Position numbers and translations under genes: made by a program. Below are positions 28,527-39,370 of a stretch of DNA of 64,000 bases, piece after piece (positions within the stretch are counted from its first letter, which is position 1; each line of letters starts with the position of its first letter). The DNA is from Marinobacter sp. es.042 (GTDB lineage Bacteria; Pseudomonadota; Gammaproteobacteria; Pseudomonadales; Oleiphilaceae). The notes under the pieces were generated by a model. It was not told the DNA's origin and did not search any database. It was given only the letters and a program-made list of their open reading frames with translations. The stretch is taken from contig NZ_LT897781.1 of NCBI RefSeq assembly GCF_900188315.1, positions 930,001-994,000 on the forward strand, given 5' to 3'.

Positions 28527-29915
28527 CTAGGGGCCAGTTTCTTCTGCAGATTTGACCGAAGTCACCTTCGCCGTCATTTCACCCCGTGCAACGCGGGCTG
28601 AGATGGTGTCGCCGGGAGTAACGTTTGAGGCATCCCGAAGAATGTTTCCGTTGTTGTCGCGCACGATGGAATAACCCCGTCCAAGCGTCGCAAGGGGACT
28701 GACCACATTCAGAGTCTGCGCCGCATGTTCCAGGTTGTCGCGACGCTGTTTCAGGTCCTGCTGCATTACCGAAACCAATCGCTCGCTCACGCGCCGCAGC
28801 GCGTCCTGACTATCCGAGAGCTGGCGGTGCGGCGACTGCATGACCAGTCTCTGGCGCAGATGATCATTGCGCACGCCAACGGTTGCCAGGCGCTGTCGAA
28901 TAGCTTTCTGGAGGCGCATTTCGAGCTCATCCATTCGCTGGGCCTTCTCCAGAAGCTCCCTTCTTGGGTCGCGCAACCGGGCGCTCAGATGTCCGAGCTG
29001 GGTGCCCAGACGCTTCAGGGCCAGGCCCATGGCGTTGGATAGCCGAAATTCCCGGTCTCTTAGCTGCTTGAGCCAGTCTGACTGGTCTGGCGAAATCTTT
29101 TCGGCGGCCGCCGAGGGCGTCGGAGCCCGAAGATCAGCCACGAAATCGGCAATGGTTACATCCACCTCGTGACCAACCGCGCTGACCGTGGGGATCCGGC
29201 AAGCGGCAATCGCGCGGGCGACCGCTTCTTCATTGAAGCACCAGAGATCCTCCAGGGAGCCGCCGCCACGGCCGATAATCAGGACATCGGCAACGCCGTG
29301 GTTCTGTGCGGCTTCGATAGCTCGTACGATGTCAGCGGTCGCCGCCTTGCCCTGAACGGCAGTAGGGTAGAGCGTTACGGGTATAGCAGGGCACCGCCGT
29401 GCGAGAACGGTGAGTATGTCGCGGATCGCGGCGCCGGTGGGTGAGGTGACGACACCGATGTGCCTGGGCAGTGAGGGCAGCGGTTTCTTGCGGGCCTGTT
29501 CAAACAGTCCTTCGGTCAGCAATTTCCGCTTGAGCTCCTCGAAGGCCTGTTGGAGGGCGCCGAGCCCCGCAGGCTCAACGTGTTCAACGATAATCTGGAA
29601 GTCGCCGCGGTTCTCGTAGAGAGTGACCTTGCCGCGGATCCGGACCTGATCGCCTTCTTTTGGTGGTGTGCGGATGCGCTGGTTCATGCCCCGGAACATG
29701 GCGCATCGCACCTGGCATTTCCGGTCTTTCAGGGAAAAATACCAGTGGCCGGACGATGGGCGAGAAAATCCGGAGAGTTCACCTTCCACCCATACCTGCA
29801 TAAAGCTCGACTCCAGAAGATGTCTGGCCTGGTGGTTGAGCTCGCTGACGCTGAGTGCCCGGGGGCGGGTGTCCTGAAGATGCGGCGTCGCCGGTCCTGA
29901 TCCGTCGTTATACAT
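28527..29915 (-). CDS. xseA: Exodeoxyribonuclease VII large subunit
   Basis: Catalytic/large subunit of ExoVII, which degrades single-stranded DNA. 462 residues. N-terminal OB domain (LSVSELNHQARHLLESSF...KDRKCQVRCAMF), catalytic region with GVVTSPTGAAIRDIL and IIGRGGGSLEDLWCFN, and a C-terminal coiled coil (about 270-400). The frame is open to 29960; I chose MYNDGSG at 29915, but the ribosome-binding site is weak, so the start is uncertain. The small subunit xseB is not adjacent, which is usual. Divergent from guaB. Confidence 0.94.
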   Translation of the reverse strand: MYNDGSGPATPHLQDTRPRALSVSELNHQARHLLESSFMQVWVEGELSGFSRPSSGHWYFSLKDRKCQVRCAMFRGMNQRIRTPPKEGDQVRIRGKVTLYENRGDFQIIVEHVEPAGLGALQQAFEELKRKLLTEGLFEQARKKPLPSLPRHIGVVTSPTGAAIRDILTVLARRCPAIPVTLYPTAVQGKAATADIVRAIEAAQNHGVADVLIIGRGGGSLEDLWCFNEEAVARAIAACRIPTVSAVGHEVDVTIADFVADLRAPTPSAAAEKISPDQSDWLKQLRDREFRLSNAMGLALKRLGTQLGHLSARLRDPRRELLEKAQRMDELEMRLQKAIRQRLATVGVRNDHLRQRLVMQSPHRQLSDSQDALRRVSERLVSVMQQDLKQRRDNLEHAAQTLNVVSPLATLGRGYSIVRDNNGNILRDASNVTPGDTISARVARGEMTAKVTSVKSAEETGP

Positions 29916-29992
29916 ACGCAATAGCCGAAAAGAGGGAGGGTAAAAATAGCGAAATTTCAAAAAGATGCAATCGAACCTTAAAAAAGGGCCGG

Positions 29993-30021
29993 TTTACTGT
30001 CTTCGAGAGCCCCATTATAAT
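29993..30021 (+). promoter_or_regulatory. Sigma-70 promoter of guaBA
   Basis: -35 TTTACT (29993-29998), 17-base spacer, perfect -10 TATAAT (30016-30021). A leader of about 80 bases follows, containing a small CGTACC...GGGTACG hairpin near 30047-30065. No guanine riboswitch or PurR palindrome was recognised. Confidence 0.75.
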
Positions 30022-30032
30022 AGATCGATTAA

Positions 30033-31571
<1,539 letters not shown>

Positions 31572-31586
31572 CCATTGCCCTACCAG

Positions 31587-31616
31587 ACGCGGCCCCCAGA
31601 GGGCCGCGTTGTTTAT
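31587..31616 (+). terminator. Intercistronic hairpin between guaB and guaA
   Basis: ACGCGGCCC-CCAGA-GGGCCGCGT followed by TGTTTATT. The T tract is broken, so it may only partly end transcription or may protect the guaB mRNA. It sits 15 bases after the guaB stop and could set the guaB/guaA ratio. Confidence 0.5.
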
Positions 31617-31633
31617 TCAGCCCCGAGGACTCC

Positions 31634-33211
31634 ATGGCCCAGAACATCCACGACCACCGCATCCTGATTCTCGATTTCGGTTCCCAGTACACCCAGCTGA
31701 TTGCCCGCCGCGTTCGCGAGATCGGCGTTTACTGTGAGATCAAAGCGTTCGATATCACCGATGACGAGCTTAATGAGTTCAATCCGAAGGGGATTATTCT
31801 TGCGGGCGGTCCGGAGTCGGTAACTCAGCTGGGCGGTCCCCGGGCGCCGGAAGGGCTGTTTGACCGCGGTATCCCGATTCTCGGCATCTGCTACGGCATG
31901 CAGACTATGGCGGAGCAGCTCGGAGGCCGCGTTGCCAGTTCCGAGAAGCGCGAGTTCGGTTATGCCCAGGTGAAGGTTCGCGCCAAGGGTCCGCTGCTGG
32001 CGGATATCACGGATCATCTGACGCCGGCTGGTGAGTCGCTGCTGGACGTGTGGATGAGCCACGGTGACAAGGTGGTGGCGATGCCTGAAGGCTTCGAGCT
32101 GCTGGCCTCCACCGAGAGCGCGCCAATTTCCGCGATGCAGGATCTCAGCCGGAACCTGTACGGCGTCCAGTTCCACCCCGAAGTAACCCACACCCTGCAG
32201 GGCAAGCGGATTCTAGAGCATTTCATCCTGACTATCTGCAAATGCGAAGCCCTCTGGACGCCCGCCAAGATCGTCGATGATGCGGTTCAGCAAATTCGCG
32301 AGCAGGTGGGCAACGACAAGGTATTGCTTGGTTTGTCCGGTGGCGTCGATTCCTCGGTGACGGCAGCACTGCTGCACCGCGCAATCGGTGATCAGCTGAC
32401 CTGTGTGTTTGTGGACAACGGTCTCCTGCGTCTTCATGAAGGTGATCAGGTGATGGACATGTTCGCCAGCAACATGGGCGTCAAAGTGATTCGGGTTGAT
32501 GCCGAAGACCTGTTCCTGTCGAAGCTCAAAGGGGTCAATGATCCAGAGCAGAAACGCAAGATCATCGGCAATACCTTTATCGACGTGTTCGACGACGAGG
32601 CCGCGAATATCAAGGACGTGAACTGGCTGGCACAGGGCACGATCTATCCGGACGTGATCGAGTCTGCTGCGTCCAAGACCGGCAAGGCGCACGTTATCAA
32701 GTCTCACCACAATGTGGGCGGCCTGCCGGAAACCATGAAAATGAAGCTGGTCGAGCCGCTGCGGGAGCTGTTCAAAGACGAAGTGCGCCGGATCGGCCTT
32801 GAGCTTGGTTTGCCCTACGACATGGTATACCGCCACCCGTTCCCGGGGCCGGGTCTGGGCGTGCGTATTCTCGGTGAAGTTAAAAAGGAATATGCCGATA
32901 TCCTGCGCCGCGCCGACGCCATTTTCCTGGAAGAACTCCACCGTGCGGATTTCTACCACAAGACGAGCCAGGCCTTTGCAGTATTCCTGCCGGTCAAGTC
33001 GGTTGGCGTGGTGGGTGACGCCCGCCGCTACGAATACGTGGTGGCTCTTCGTGCTGTTGAAACCATCGATTTCATGACCGCCCGCTGGGCGCATCTGCCT
33101 TACGATCTCCTTGAGACCGTTTCCAACCGGATCATCAATGAGATCACCGGTGTATCCCGGGTGACCTACGATGTTTCGTCCAAGCCGCCGGCAACCATCG
33201 AGTGGGAATAA
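31634..33211 (+). CDS. guaA: GMP synthase (glutamine-hydrolysing)
   Basis: Converts XMP to GMP. 525 residues. N-terminal class I amidotransferase with Cys86 in GICYGMQ and its His/Glu in [11 protein letters not shown]-pyrophosphatase domain with SGGVDSSV near residue 235; C-terminal dimerisation domain ending [10 protein letters not shown]. Second gene of the guaBA operon, followed 20 bases later by tadA. Confidence 0.98.
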   Translation: MAQNIHDHRILILDFGSQYTQLIARRVREIGVYCEIKAFDITDDELNEFNPKGIILAGGPESVTQLGGPRAPEGLFDRGIPILGICYGMQTMAEQLGGRVASSEKREFGYAQVKVRAKGPLLADITDHLTPAGESLLDVWMSHGDKVVAMPEGFELLASTESAPISAMQDLSRNLYGVQFHPEVTHTLQGKRILEHFILTICKCEALWTPAKIVDDAVQQIREQVGNDKVLLGLSGGVDSSVTAALLHRAIGDQLTCVFVDNGLLRLHEGDQVMDMFASNMGVKVIRVDAEDLFLSKLKGVNDPEQKRKIIGNTFIDVFDDEAANIKDVNWLAQGTIYPDVIESAASKTGKAHVIKSHHNVGGLPETMKMKLVEPLRELFKDEVRRIGLELGLPYDMVYRHPFPGPGLGVRILGEVKKEYADILRRADAIFLEELHRADFYHKTSQAFAVFLPVKSVGVVGDARRYEYVVALRAVETIDFMTARWAHLPYDLLETVSNRIINEITGVSRVTYDVSSKPPATIEWE

Positions 33212-33231
33212 TCGACGGGTGAGCCGGTCCG

Positions 33232-33735
33232 ATGTCTGAGGCGACGCCGGAAGACGAGCGCTGGATGAATCGCGCGCTCCAGCTGGCTGGTGAGGCTGCA
33301 GCAAAGGGCGAGGTGCCTGTTGGTGCCGTGGTGGTTCTGGACGGCAAGGAAATTGGCGCGGGTTTTAACGCGCCGATTTCCGGTTGCGATCCCACGGCCC
33401 ATGCCGAAATCAGGGCGCTGCGCGATGCCGCCGCCCGGGTGGGCAATTATCGGCTGCCGGATGCCACGCTTTACGTTACTCTGGAGCCCTGTACCATGTG
33501 CGTTGGTGCTATCGTCCACGGCAGAATCAGTCGGCTTGTCTATGGGGCGCGTGAGCCCAAGGCCGGTGCAATAGAGTCTGCACGCCGGACACTCGAAGAG
33601 CCCCATCTGAACTGGGACGTGACCGCCGTTGGCGGCGTGTTGTCCGATCAGTGCAGCCAGGTGATCAGTGAGTTTTTCAGTTGGCGACGGGCAGAGATCC
33701 GGCGTCTGCGCAAACAGAATTCAGGGAAGGAGTAG
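33232..33735 (+). CDS. tadA: tRNA-specific adenosine deaminase
   Basis: Makes inosine at the wobble position of tRNA-Arg(ACG). 167 residues. Zinc and catalytic residues are in HAEIRAL (His, Glu) and PCTMCVGAI (two Cys). The substrate-side segment ARVGNYRLPDATLYVTLEPC is typical of TadA. Placement after guaA is common in Pseudomonas relatives. Confidence 0.95.
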   Translation: MSEATPEDERWMNRALQLAGEAAAKGEVPVGAVVVLDGKEIGAGFNAPISGCDPTAHAEIRALRDAAARVGNYRLPDATLYVTLEPCTMCVGAIVHGRISRLVYGAREPKAGAIESARRTLEEPHLNWDVTAVGGVLSDQCSQVISEFFSWRRAEIRRLRKQNSGKE

Positions 33736-33744
33736 TTTTCGCCT

Positions 33745-34740
33745 ATGAAAGTCCTCGTTACCGGCGGAGCCGGATATATTGGCAGTCACGTGGTCCGTCA
33801 GCTGGGCCAGGCCGGTCACGATATCGTTGTTTTCGATAACCTTTCCACTGGCTACCGCTGGGCGGTCACCGCCGGCGAACTGGTGGTCGGGGATCTGGCC
33901 GACGAAGCGGCAATCGAAGATCTGCTCTCCCGTCACCGATTTGAGGCGGTTCTGCATTTCGCGGCCAATATTGTGGTGCCGGAGTCTGTCGCCAACCCCC
34001 TGAAGTACTACAGCAACAATACCCGCAATACCCTGAACCTCCTGAAAGCGGTCGAAAAGCACGAAGTGCCGTACATGGTGTTTTCCTCCACCGCGGCCGT
34101 CTATGGTATGCCCGAGCAGACAGTGCTCACCGAGGGTCTGCCGCTGGCCCCGATCAACCCCTACGGCGCGTCCAAGATGATGAGCGAGCGGATGATCATG
34201 GATCTGGCCGCAGCCTCCAGCCTCAATTATGTGATTCTCCGTTACTTCAATGTGGCAGGCGCGAATCCGGAAGGGCTGCTGGGGCAGGCCACACCTGAAG
34301 CCACGCATCTGATCAAGGTGGCCTGCGAGTGCGTGACAGGGCAGCGGGAAGGCATGAGTGTCTTCGGCACCGATTACGATACCCGGGACGGCACCTGCAT
34401 TCGCGACTACATCCACGTGGAGGACCTGGCCAAGGCCCACGTAATGGCGCTGGACTACATGGCCGAAGGTGGTCATTCGAAGGTCATGAACTGCGGTTAT
34501 GGTCGCGGCTTCACGGTCCGGGAAGTGATTGATGTGGTCAAGGCGCAATCCGGCGTTGATTTTCCGGTCATGGAAACCGGCCGCCGCGCCGGCGACCCGG
34601 CAGCGTTAATGGCGGACAACACACTTATCCGCCAACTCCTGGGCTGGCAGCCGGACTACGACAATCTGGATACCATTGTCGGCACAGCTCTGGCTTGGGA
34701 AGCGATCTGGCAGAAGAAAAAAGCTGACGACGCCCCATAA
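33745..34740 (+). CDS. galE: UDP-glucose 4-epimerase
   Basis: Extended short-chain dehydrogenase, 331 residues, interconverting UDP-glucose and UDP-galactose. NAD-binding GGAGYIGSHVV at the N-terminus, catalytic Ser/Tyr/Lys region FSSTAAVYG and YGASK, and the substrate-binding RYFNVAGA. It starts nine bases after tadA and is followed by ugd, giving a nucleotide-sugar pair downstream of purine genes. Confidence 0.93.
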   Translation: MKVLVTGGAGYIGSHVVRQLGQAGHDIVVFDNLSTGYRWAVTAGELVVGDLADEAAIEDLLSRHRFEAVLHFAANIVVPESVANPLKYYSNNTRNTLNLLKAVEKHEVPYMVFSSTAAVYGMPEQTVLTEGLPLAPINPYGASKMMSERMIMDLAAASSLNYVILRYFNVAGANPEGLLGQATPEATHLIKVACECVTGQREGMSVFGTDYDTRDGTCIRDYIHVEDLAKAHVMALDYMAEGGHSKVMNCGYGRGFTVREVIDVVKAQSGVDFPVMETGRRAGDPAALMADNTLIRQLLGWQPDYDNLDTIVGTALAWEAIWQKKKADDAP

Positions 34741-34770
34741 CTTTTCTGTATTTGTATCGGGATTTAACGG

Positions 34771-36114
34771 ATGAAAATTACGATTTTTGGGACCGGCTAT
34801 GTCGGTCTGGTTACTGGCGCATGCCTGGCGGATGTAGGTCACAACGTTTTGTGTATGGACGTGGACCAGGGCAAAATTGAAAAGCTCAAGAATGGCCAGA
34901 TTCCCATCTATGAGCCAGGCCTTGAAAATATCGTAAAGCACACCGTTGAGGCGGGCCGCCTTTCGTTCACCACAGATAGTGCGGAGGCCGTTCGTCACGG
35001 CACACTCCAGTTTATTGCCGTGGGCACCCCCCCGGATGAAGACGGCTCTGCCGACCTCCAGTATGTTACTGCCGTAGCCCGTTCCATTGGTGAACACATG
35101 GAGGACTACAAGGTGGTGGTCGACAAGTCCACGGTACCGGTGGGTACCGGCGACAAGGTCCGGGCTGCAGTTCGCGCCCAGCTGGACCGACGTGGCCTTG
35201 AGCTGGATTTTGATGTGGTGTCCAACCCCGAGTTTCTCAAGGAAGGGGCGGCTATCAACGATTTCATGAAGCCTGATCGCATTGTTGTCGGGACCGATAG
35301 CGAGCGCGCGGCTGAGCTTCTGAGAGAGGTCTATTACCCGTTCAACCGCAGTCACGACCGTATGATCTTTATGGACCTGCGGTCTGCCGAGCTCACCAAG
35401 TACGCGGCCAACTCCATGCTGGCCACCAAGATCAGCTTTATGAACGAAATCGCCAATCTGGCAGAGCGACTGGGCGCTGATATCGAAGCCGTGCGCCGAG
35501 GCATTGGTTCCGACCCGCGGATTGGTTATCACTTCATCTACCCTGGTTGCGGTTACGGCGGTTCTTGCTTCCCCAAAGACGTTCAGGCCCTGGCCCGAAC
35601 TGCCAGTGACTGCGGTTATGAAGCCCGCCTGCTCAATGCGGTTGAATCGGTCAACTACGCCCAGAAACACGTGCTGTTCGACAAGATCAGCCACTATTTT
35701 GGTGGTGATCTCAATGGCAAGGTCGTTGCGCTTTGGGGGCTGGCGTTCAAGCCGAATACCGACGATATGCGCGAAGCTTCTTCCCGCACATTGATGGAAA
35801 ATCTCTGGAAAGCCGGCGCCAGAGTGCAGGCTTTCGACCCGGAGGCCATGGAGGAAACCCAGCGAATCTACGGTGATCAGGATGGCCTGACCCTGTGTGG
35901 CACGAAAGAGCAAGCGCTTAAAGGGGCAGATGTTCTCGCTATCTGCACCGAGTGGAAAGAGTTCCGGTCGCCAGACTTCGAATCCATTGCTGCGACCATT
36001 CGTGAACCTGTGGTCTTTGATGGCCGCAATCTCTACGAGCCGGAAATGCTGGATCGCTACGGCCTCATTTACTACGCCATTGGCCGTGGCCGCACCCAGT
36101 TCCACTCGGAGTGA
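34771..36114 (+). CDS. ugd: UDP-glucose 6-dehydrogenase
   Basis: Oxidises UDP-glucose to UDP-glucuronate for exopolysaccharide or envelope sugars. 447 residues. N-terminal Rossmann [15 protein letters not shown], catalytic Cys in [10 protein letters not shown], and the C-terminal UDP-binding domain with [18 protein letters not shown]. It forms a unit with galE. The epimerase at 56295 could use its product. Confidence 0.96.
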   Translation: MKITIFGTGYVGLVTGACLADVGHNVLCMDVDQGKIEKLKNGQIPIYEPGLENIVKHTVEAGRLSFTTDSAEAVRHGTLQFIAVGTPPDEDGSADLQYVTAVARSIGEHMEDYKVVVDKSTVPVGTGDKVRAAVRAQLDRRGLELDFDVVSNPEFLKEGAAINDFMKPDRIVVGTDSERAAELLREVYYPFNRSHDRMIFMDLRSAELTKYAANSMLATKISFMNEIANLAERLGADIEAVRRGIGSDPRIGYHFIYPGCGYGGSCFPKDVQALARTASDCGYEARLLNAVESVNYAQKHVLFDKISHYFGGDLNGKVVALWGLAFKPNTDDMREASSRTLMENLWKAGARVQAFDPEAMEETQRIYGDQDGLTLCGTKEQALKGADVLAICTEWKEFRSPDFESIAATIREPVVFDGRNLYEPEMLDRYGLIYYAIGRGRTQFHSE

Positions 36115-36137
36115 TGTACGGATAACGGGAGGGGATC

Positions 36138-36572
36138 ATGAGTGAGCCGATGGTTTTCCGGTTACATGAGCGATTGGAGGCCGATACGGTTGGCTTGGGG
36201 CATTCATCGCTTTGTGAAATCCGACTGATGAATGACAGCACCTGGCCGTGGGTGCTGTTGGTGCCGGCGGTCACCGGCATCCGTGAGATCTACCAGTTGT
36301 CGGCGGATCAGCAGCACCAGCTGGTCCGCGAGTCCTCCGCGCTCAGCGAAGCCATGATGGATGTCTTCGGCGGCCACAAGATGAACGTCGCAGCCCTTGG
36401 CAACATGGTGCCCCAGCTTCATCTTCATCATATCGTTCGTTTTGAGGGCGACCCGGCCTGGCCGGGCCCTGTGTGGGGCAAGCAGGCGCCGGTTGCTTAT
36501 TCCGATGAGGAACTGGCGCAGGTTCGCTCAAGACTGGCCCCGGTTCTTGCTGAGCTTGAGGCCGGTGTCTAG
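36138..36572 (+). CDS. HIT-family nucleotide-binding protein
   Basis: 144 residues. The histidine triad is seen as QLHLHHIVR near residue 95. Upstream half: LCEIRLMNDSTWPWVLLVPAV, common to the small bacterial HIT group often annotated as diadenosine tetraphosphate hydrolase-like. The ATG has a GGGAGGGG ribosome-binding site. The substrate is not known; other HIT members hydrolyse nucleotide phosphoramidates or dinucleoside polyphosphates. Last gene of the rightward guaBA-ugd run. Confidence 0.88.
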   Translation: MSEPMVFRLHERLEADTVGLGHSSLCEIRLMNDSTWPWVLLVPAVTGIREIYQLSADQQHQLVRESSALSEAMMDVFGGHKMNVAALGNMVPQLHLHHIVRFEGDPAWPGPVWGKQAPVAYSDEELAQVRSRLAPVLAELEAGV

Positions 36573-36585
36573 TTCGAAAGTGAGG

Positions 36586-37203
36586 TCAGTTGCGTTTCGC
36601 CAGAGTCTGGGAGCCGACCAGGATCATTCTGAGCTCGGTTTTCAGCTTGGCCTTCAGCTCTTCACGTTCAGAAGCGGATGCATCCAGCGCTTCGGCCCCC
36701 TGATTGAAAACCAGCGTCACCATTGATTCGGCCACCAGCCTGGCCTCTGAGAGCGGCTTGTTCTGTTCTTCCGCAATCCGCCGAAGGTCATCCGCCAGCT
36801 CGGTCACAAAGTGGTCAATCTCGGCTTTTACGGCTGTCCGAAAAGGCTTGGAGACCCCGGTTCTTTCCCGAAGCATCAGCCGGAACAGGTTGGCATTGTT
36901 GCCCAGGTACTCCATGAAGGTTTCTACAGAAGTGGAAATGGCGCTGCCACCATCACGCGCAATCCGCTTGCGGGCCTGACGCATCAGCTGCCTTAGCGCA
37001 ACGCCGCCTTCGTCTACCAGAGCCAGGCCCAGTTCATCAAGCTCGGCAAAGTGCCGGTAGAAAGACGTGGGGGCGATGCCCGCCTCCCGGGCAACTTCTC
37101 GTAAACTCAGGCTGCCAAAGCCCCGGTCCGCACTCAATTGCGAGAGCGCCGCATCCATCAGTGCCCGCCGGGTTTTCTGTTTTTGCTCCGCTCTGGTGGC
37201 CAA
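36586..37203 (-). CDS. fabR: FabR-type TetR repressor of unsaturated fatty acid synthesis
   Basis: 205 residues. Strong FabR signature: [57 protein letters not shown] and [13 protein letters not shown]. FabR represses unsaturated fatty acid genes (fabA/fabB or desaturase) in response to acyl-CoA/ACP pools. The start is TTG with a GGAG site at good spacing. No desaturase or fab gene adjoins; targets must be elsewhere. Divergent from aspS across a 333-base region that carries the second hairpin repeat. Confidence 0.9.
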   Translation of the reverse strand: MATRAEQKQKTRRALMDAALSQLSADRGFGSLSLREVAREAGIAPTSFYRHFAELDELGLALVDEGGVALRQLMRQARKRIARDGGSAISTSVETFMEYLGNNANLFRLMLRERTGVSKPFRTAVKAEIDHFVTELADDLRRIAEEQNKPLSEARLVAESMVTLVFNQGAEALDASASEREELKAKLKTELRMILVGSQTLAKRN

Positions 37204-37316
37204 GTTCAGACTCCATCTGCTGGTAAAAAAGAAGCATTCTAGCCGGCTGCCAACCTGCAGTCATCCGACCGCTTGATTTGCGTGCTCGCACGCCTGATTT
37301 TCACCGCCATTGTGTT

Positions 37317-37322
37317 TATAAT
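37317..37322 (+). promoter_or_regulatory. Putative -10 element for aspS
   Basis: Perfect TATAAT, preceded by TGTGTT (near extended -10). No good -35 is present at 16-18 bases. Transcription from here would include repeat copy B in a leader of about 210 bases. Confidence 0.5.
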
Positions 37323-37378
37323 GGGCGGCTTTTCGAGTAAGGTCGCGAGTTAATTTTTGCGATCCAGACATGCTGCAA

Positions 37379-37489
37379 GCAAGCTGGTGGCGATGGCTTT
37401 CCGAAACACGCTGTGAATACATCCATGTACGCTCGGCTCCGCCATCCATGGCTCCGCACGGTTTCGGAAAGCCATCGCCACCAGCTTGC
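37379..37489. repeat. Variable-arm hairpin repeat, copy B
   Basis: Perfect 29-base inverted arms (37379-37407 and 37461-37489) flank a 53-base core (37408-37460) that is 47/53 identical to copy A, in the same orientation on the plus strand. Arms differ completely from copy A except for the inner AAAC/GTTT. In the core, TACATCCATGTA (37418-37429) and GCCATCCATGGC (37441-37452) are two perfect small palindromes with CC loops, and GGCTCCG occurs twice. An 8-base direct repeat CCAGACAT occurs at 37364-37371 and 37490-37497. No ORF. Confidence 0.9.
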
Positions 37490-37536
37490 CCAGACATCTG
37501 TGATAAACGAACACATTAAACGTAACGGGAACCGGT

Positions 37537-39345
37537 ATGCGCAGTCATTATTGCGGTGGGATTAACGAATCCCACATTGATCAGGAAGTCACACTTTGCG
37601 GATGGGTCCACCGCCGTCGTGACCACGGTGGGGTTATCTTCCTGGATCTGCGGGATCGGGATGGTATGTCTCAGGTGGTTGTTGATCCTGATACCCCTGA
37701 GAGCTTTGCGCTTGCGGAAAAAGTCCGTAGCGAGTTCGTGATCAAGGTAACCGGTCGGGTGCGTCGCCGTCCTGCCGGCACAGAGAACAACAACATGCCG
37801 ACCGGGCAGGTTGAGCTTCTGGGTAAGGAACTGAGCATCCTGAACGCCGCCGCAACGCCGCCGTTCCCGCTGGATGAGCATGTCGACGTGGGCGAGGACG
37901 TGCGCCTGCGCTACCGGTTTGTGGACCTGCGTCGGCCGGAAATGATCAACCGCCTGCGTTTCCGTTCCCGGGTAACCAGTTATATCCGTAACTACCTCGA
38001 CAGCAACGGCTTCATGGATGTGGAAACTCCCATCCTGACCCGTGCCACGCCGGAAGGTGCGCGGGATTACCTGGTGCCGAGCCGTACCCACGAAGGCTCT
38101 TTCTTCGCGCTTCCGCAGTCTCCCCAGCTGTTCAAGCAGCTGCTGATGGTGTCTGGTGTTGATCGTTACTACCAGATCGCCAAGTGTTTCCGGGATGAAG
38201 ACCTGCGTGCAGATCGTCAGCCGGAGTTCACTCAGGTAGACATCGAGGCCTCTTTCATTGATGAAGAGACCCTGATGAAGCTGAACGAGGACATGATCCG
38301 GGCGCTGTTCAACGACGTGCTGGATGTTCAACTGCCGTCCTTCCCGCAAATGCCGTATGCCGAGGCAATGCAACGTTACGGCAGCGACAAGCCGGATCTG
38401 CGTATCCCGCTTGAGCTGCTGGATGTAAATGATCTGGTTGAAGGCGTGGACTTCAAGGTCTTCGCCGGTCCCGCCAAGGATCCGAAAGGTCGTGTGGCGG
38501 CTCTGCGTGTGCCGAAAGGCGGCGAGCTGACGCGCAAGCAGATTGACGACTACACCAAGTTCGTTGGTATCTACGGTGCCAAAGGTCTTGCCTATATCAA
38601 GGTCAATGATCTGTCCAAGGGCGTTGAAGGTCTGCAGTCCCCAATCATCAAGTTCCTGGGCGATGACGTCGCTCTGGCCATCATGGAGCGTGTGGGTGCC
38701 GAAGACGGCGACATCGTGTTCTTCGGCGCGGATAAGACCAACGTGGTCAATGAAGCCCTCGGCGCACTGCGGATCAAGATCGGTCACGATCTCGACATGC
38801 TGACTTCCGAGTGGGCGCCGCTCTGGGTTGTCGATTTCCCGATGTTCGAGGAAACTCCGGACGGCGGCCTGACCGCGATTCACCACCCGTTCACCGCGCC
38901 GTCCTGTAGTCCGGAAGATCTGGCCGCAGACCCCGCCAACGCGTTGTCCCGCGCCTACGATATGGTGTTGAACGGCACTGAATTGGGCGGAGGTTCCATC
39001 CGTATTCACGATGAGAAAATGCAGGAAGCGGTGTTCCGTATCCTGGGTATCGGTGAAGAGGAAGCCCGCGCCAAGTTCGGCTTCCTGCTGGATGCCCTGA
39101 AGTTTGGTTGCCCGCCCCATGGTGGTCTGGCATTCGGCCTGGACCGCCTGGTCATGCTGATGACCGGCGCTTCGTCCATCCGTGACGTTATCGCATTCCC
39201 GAAAACCCAGAGTGCCACCTGTCTGATGACCCAGGCGCCGGGCGAAGTGGATGAGAAACAGCTGCGTGAGTTGCATATCCGTCTGCGCAAGCCGTCAAAG
39301 CCGGTTGAAGGCAACAAGGCGGAAGCCGGTGAGGGCAACGAGTAA
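37537..39345 (+). CDS. aspS: Aspartyl-tRNA synthetase
   Basis: Class II synthetase, 602 residues, bacterial type with a GAD insertion domain (about 290-420). N-terminal OB anticodon-binding domain ([20 protein letters not shown]), motif 2 [14 protein letters not shown] and motif 3 [13 protein letters not shown]. Followed 25 bases later by yebC, the usual aspS-yebC-ruvCAB order. Confidence 0.98.
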   Translation: MRSHYCGGINESHIDQEVTLCGWVHRRRDHGGVIFLDLRDRDGMSQVVVDPDTPESFALAEKVRSEFVIKVTGRVRRRPAGTENNNMPTGQVELLGKELSILNAAATPPFPLDEHVDVGEDVRLRYRFVDLRRPEMINRLRFRSRVTSYIRNYLDSNGFMDVETPILTRATPEGARDYLVPSRTHEGSFFALPQSPQLFKQLLMVSGVDRYYQIAKCFRDEDLRADRQPEFTQVDIEASFIDEETLMKLNEDMIRALFNDVLDVQLPSFPQMPYAEAMQRYGSDKPDLRIPLELLDVNDLVEGVDFKVFAGPAKDPKGRVAALRVPKGGELTRKQIDDYTKFVGIYGAKGLAYIKVNDLSKGVEGLQSPIIKFLGDDVALAIMERVGAEDGDIVFFGADKTNVVNEALGALRIKIGHDLDMLTSEWAPLWVVDFPMFEETPDGGLTAIHHPFTAPSCSPEDLAADPANALSRAYDMVLNGTELGGGSIRIHDEKMQEAVFRILGIGEEEARAKFGFLLDALKFGCPPHGGLAFGLDRLVMLMTGASSIRDVIAFPKTQSATCLMTQAPGEVDEKQLRELHIRLRKPSKPVEGNKAEAGEGNE

Positions 39346-39370
39346 GTCAGTGATTTAAGGGAGGAGCTGC

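Larger units (their letters stand above)
37204..37536. other. fabR-aspS intergenic region
   Basis: 333 bases without a gene. It holds a perfect -10 TATAAT at 37317-37322 with a weak -35, probably the aspS promoter; a small imperfect hairpin (GGTCGC 37341-37346 with GCGATCC 37359-37365); then hairpin repeat copy B at 37379-37489 flanked by CCAGACAT direct repeats; and 47 further bases to the aspS ATG. If the promoter is right, the repeat lies inside the aspS mRNA leader. Confidence 0.7.

Noticed and set aside
31587..31616. Possible riboswitch between guaB and guaA
   Set aside because: Only one simple GC hairpin fits in the 62-base gap; no aptamer-like conserved core.
34606..36105. 499-codon open frame antisense to ugd and galE end
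   Set aside because: Shadow of ugd; no ribosome-binding site fits and the sense protein has all catalytic motifs.
37516..39276. 586-codon open frame antisense to aspS
   Set aside because: It lies wholly opposite an intact essential gene; long antisense frames are common in GC-rich coding DNA, and its translation matches no recognisable family.
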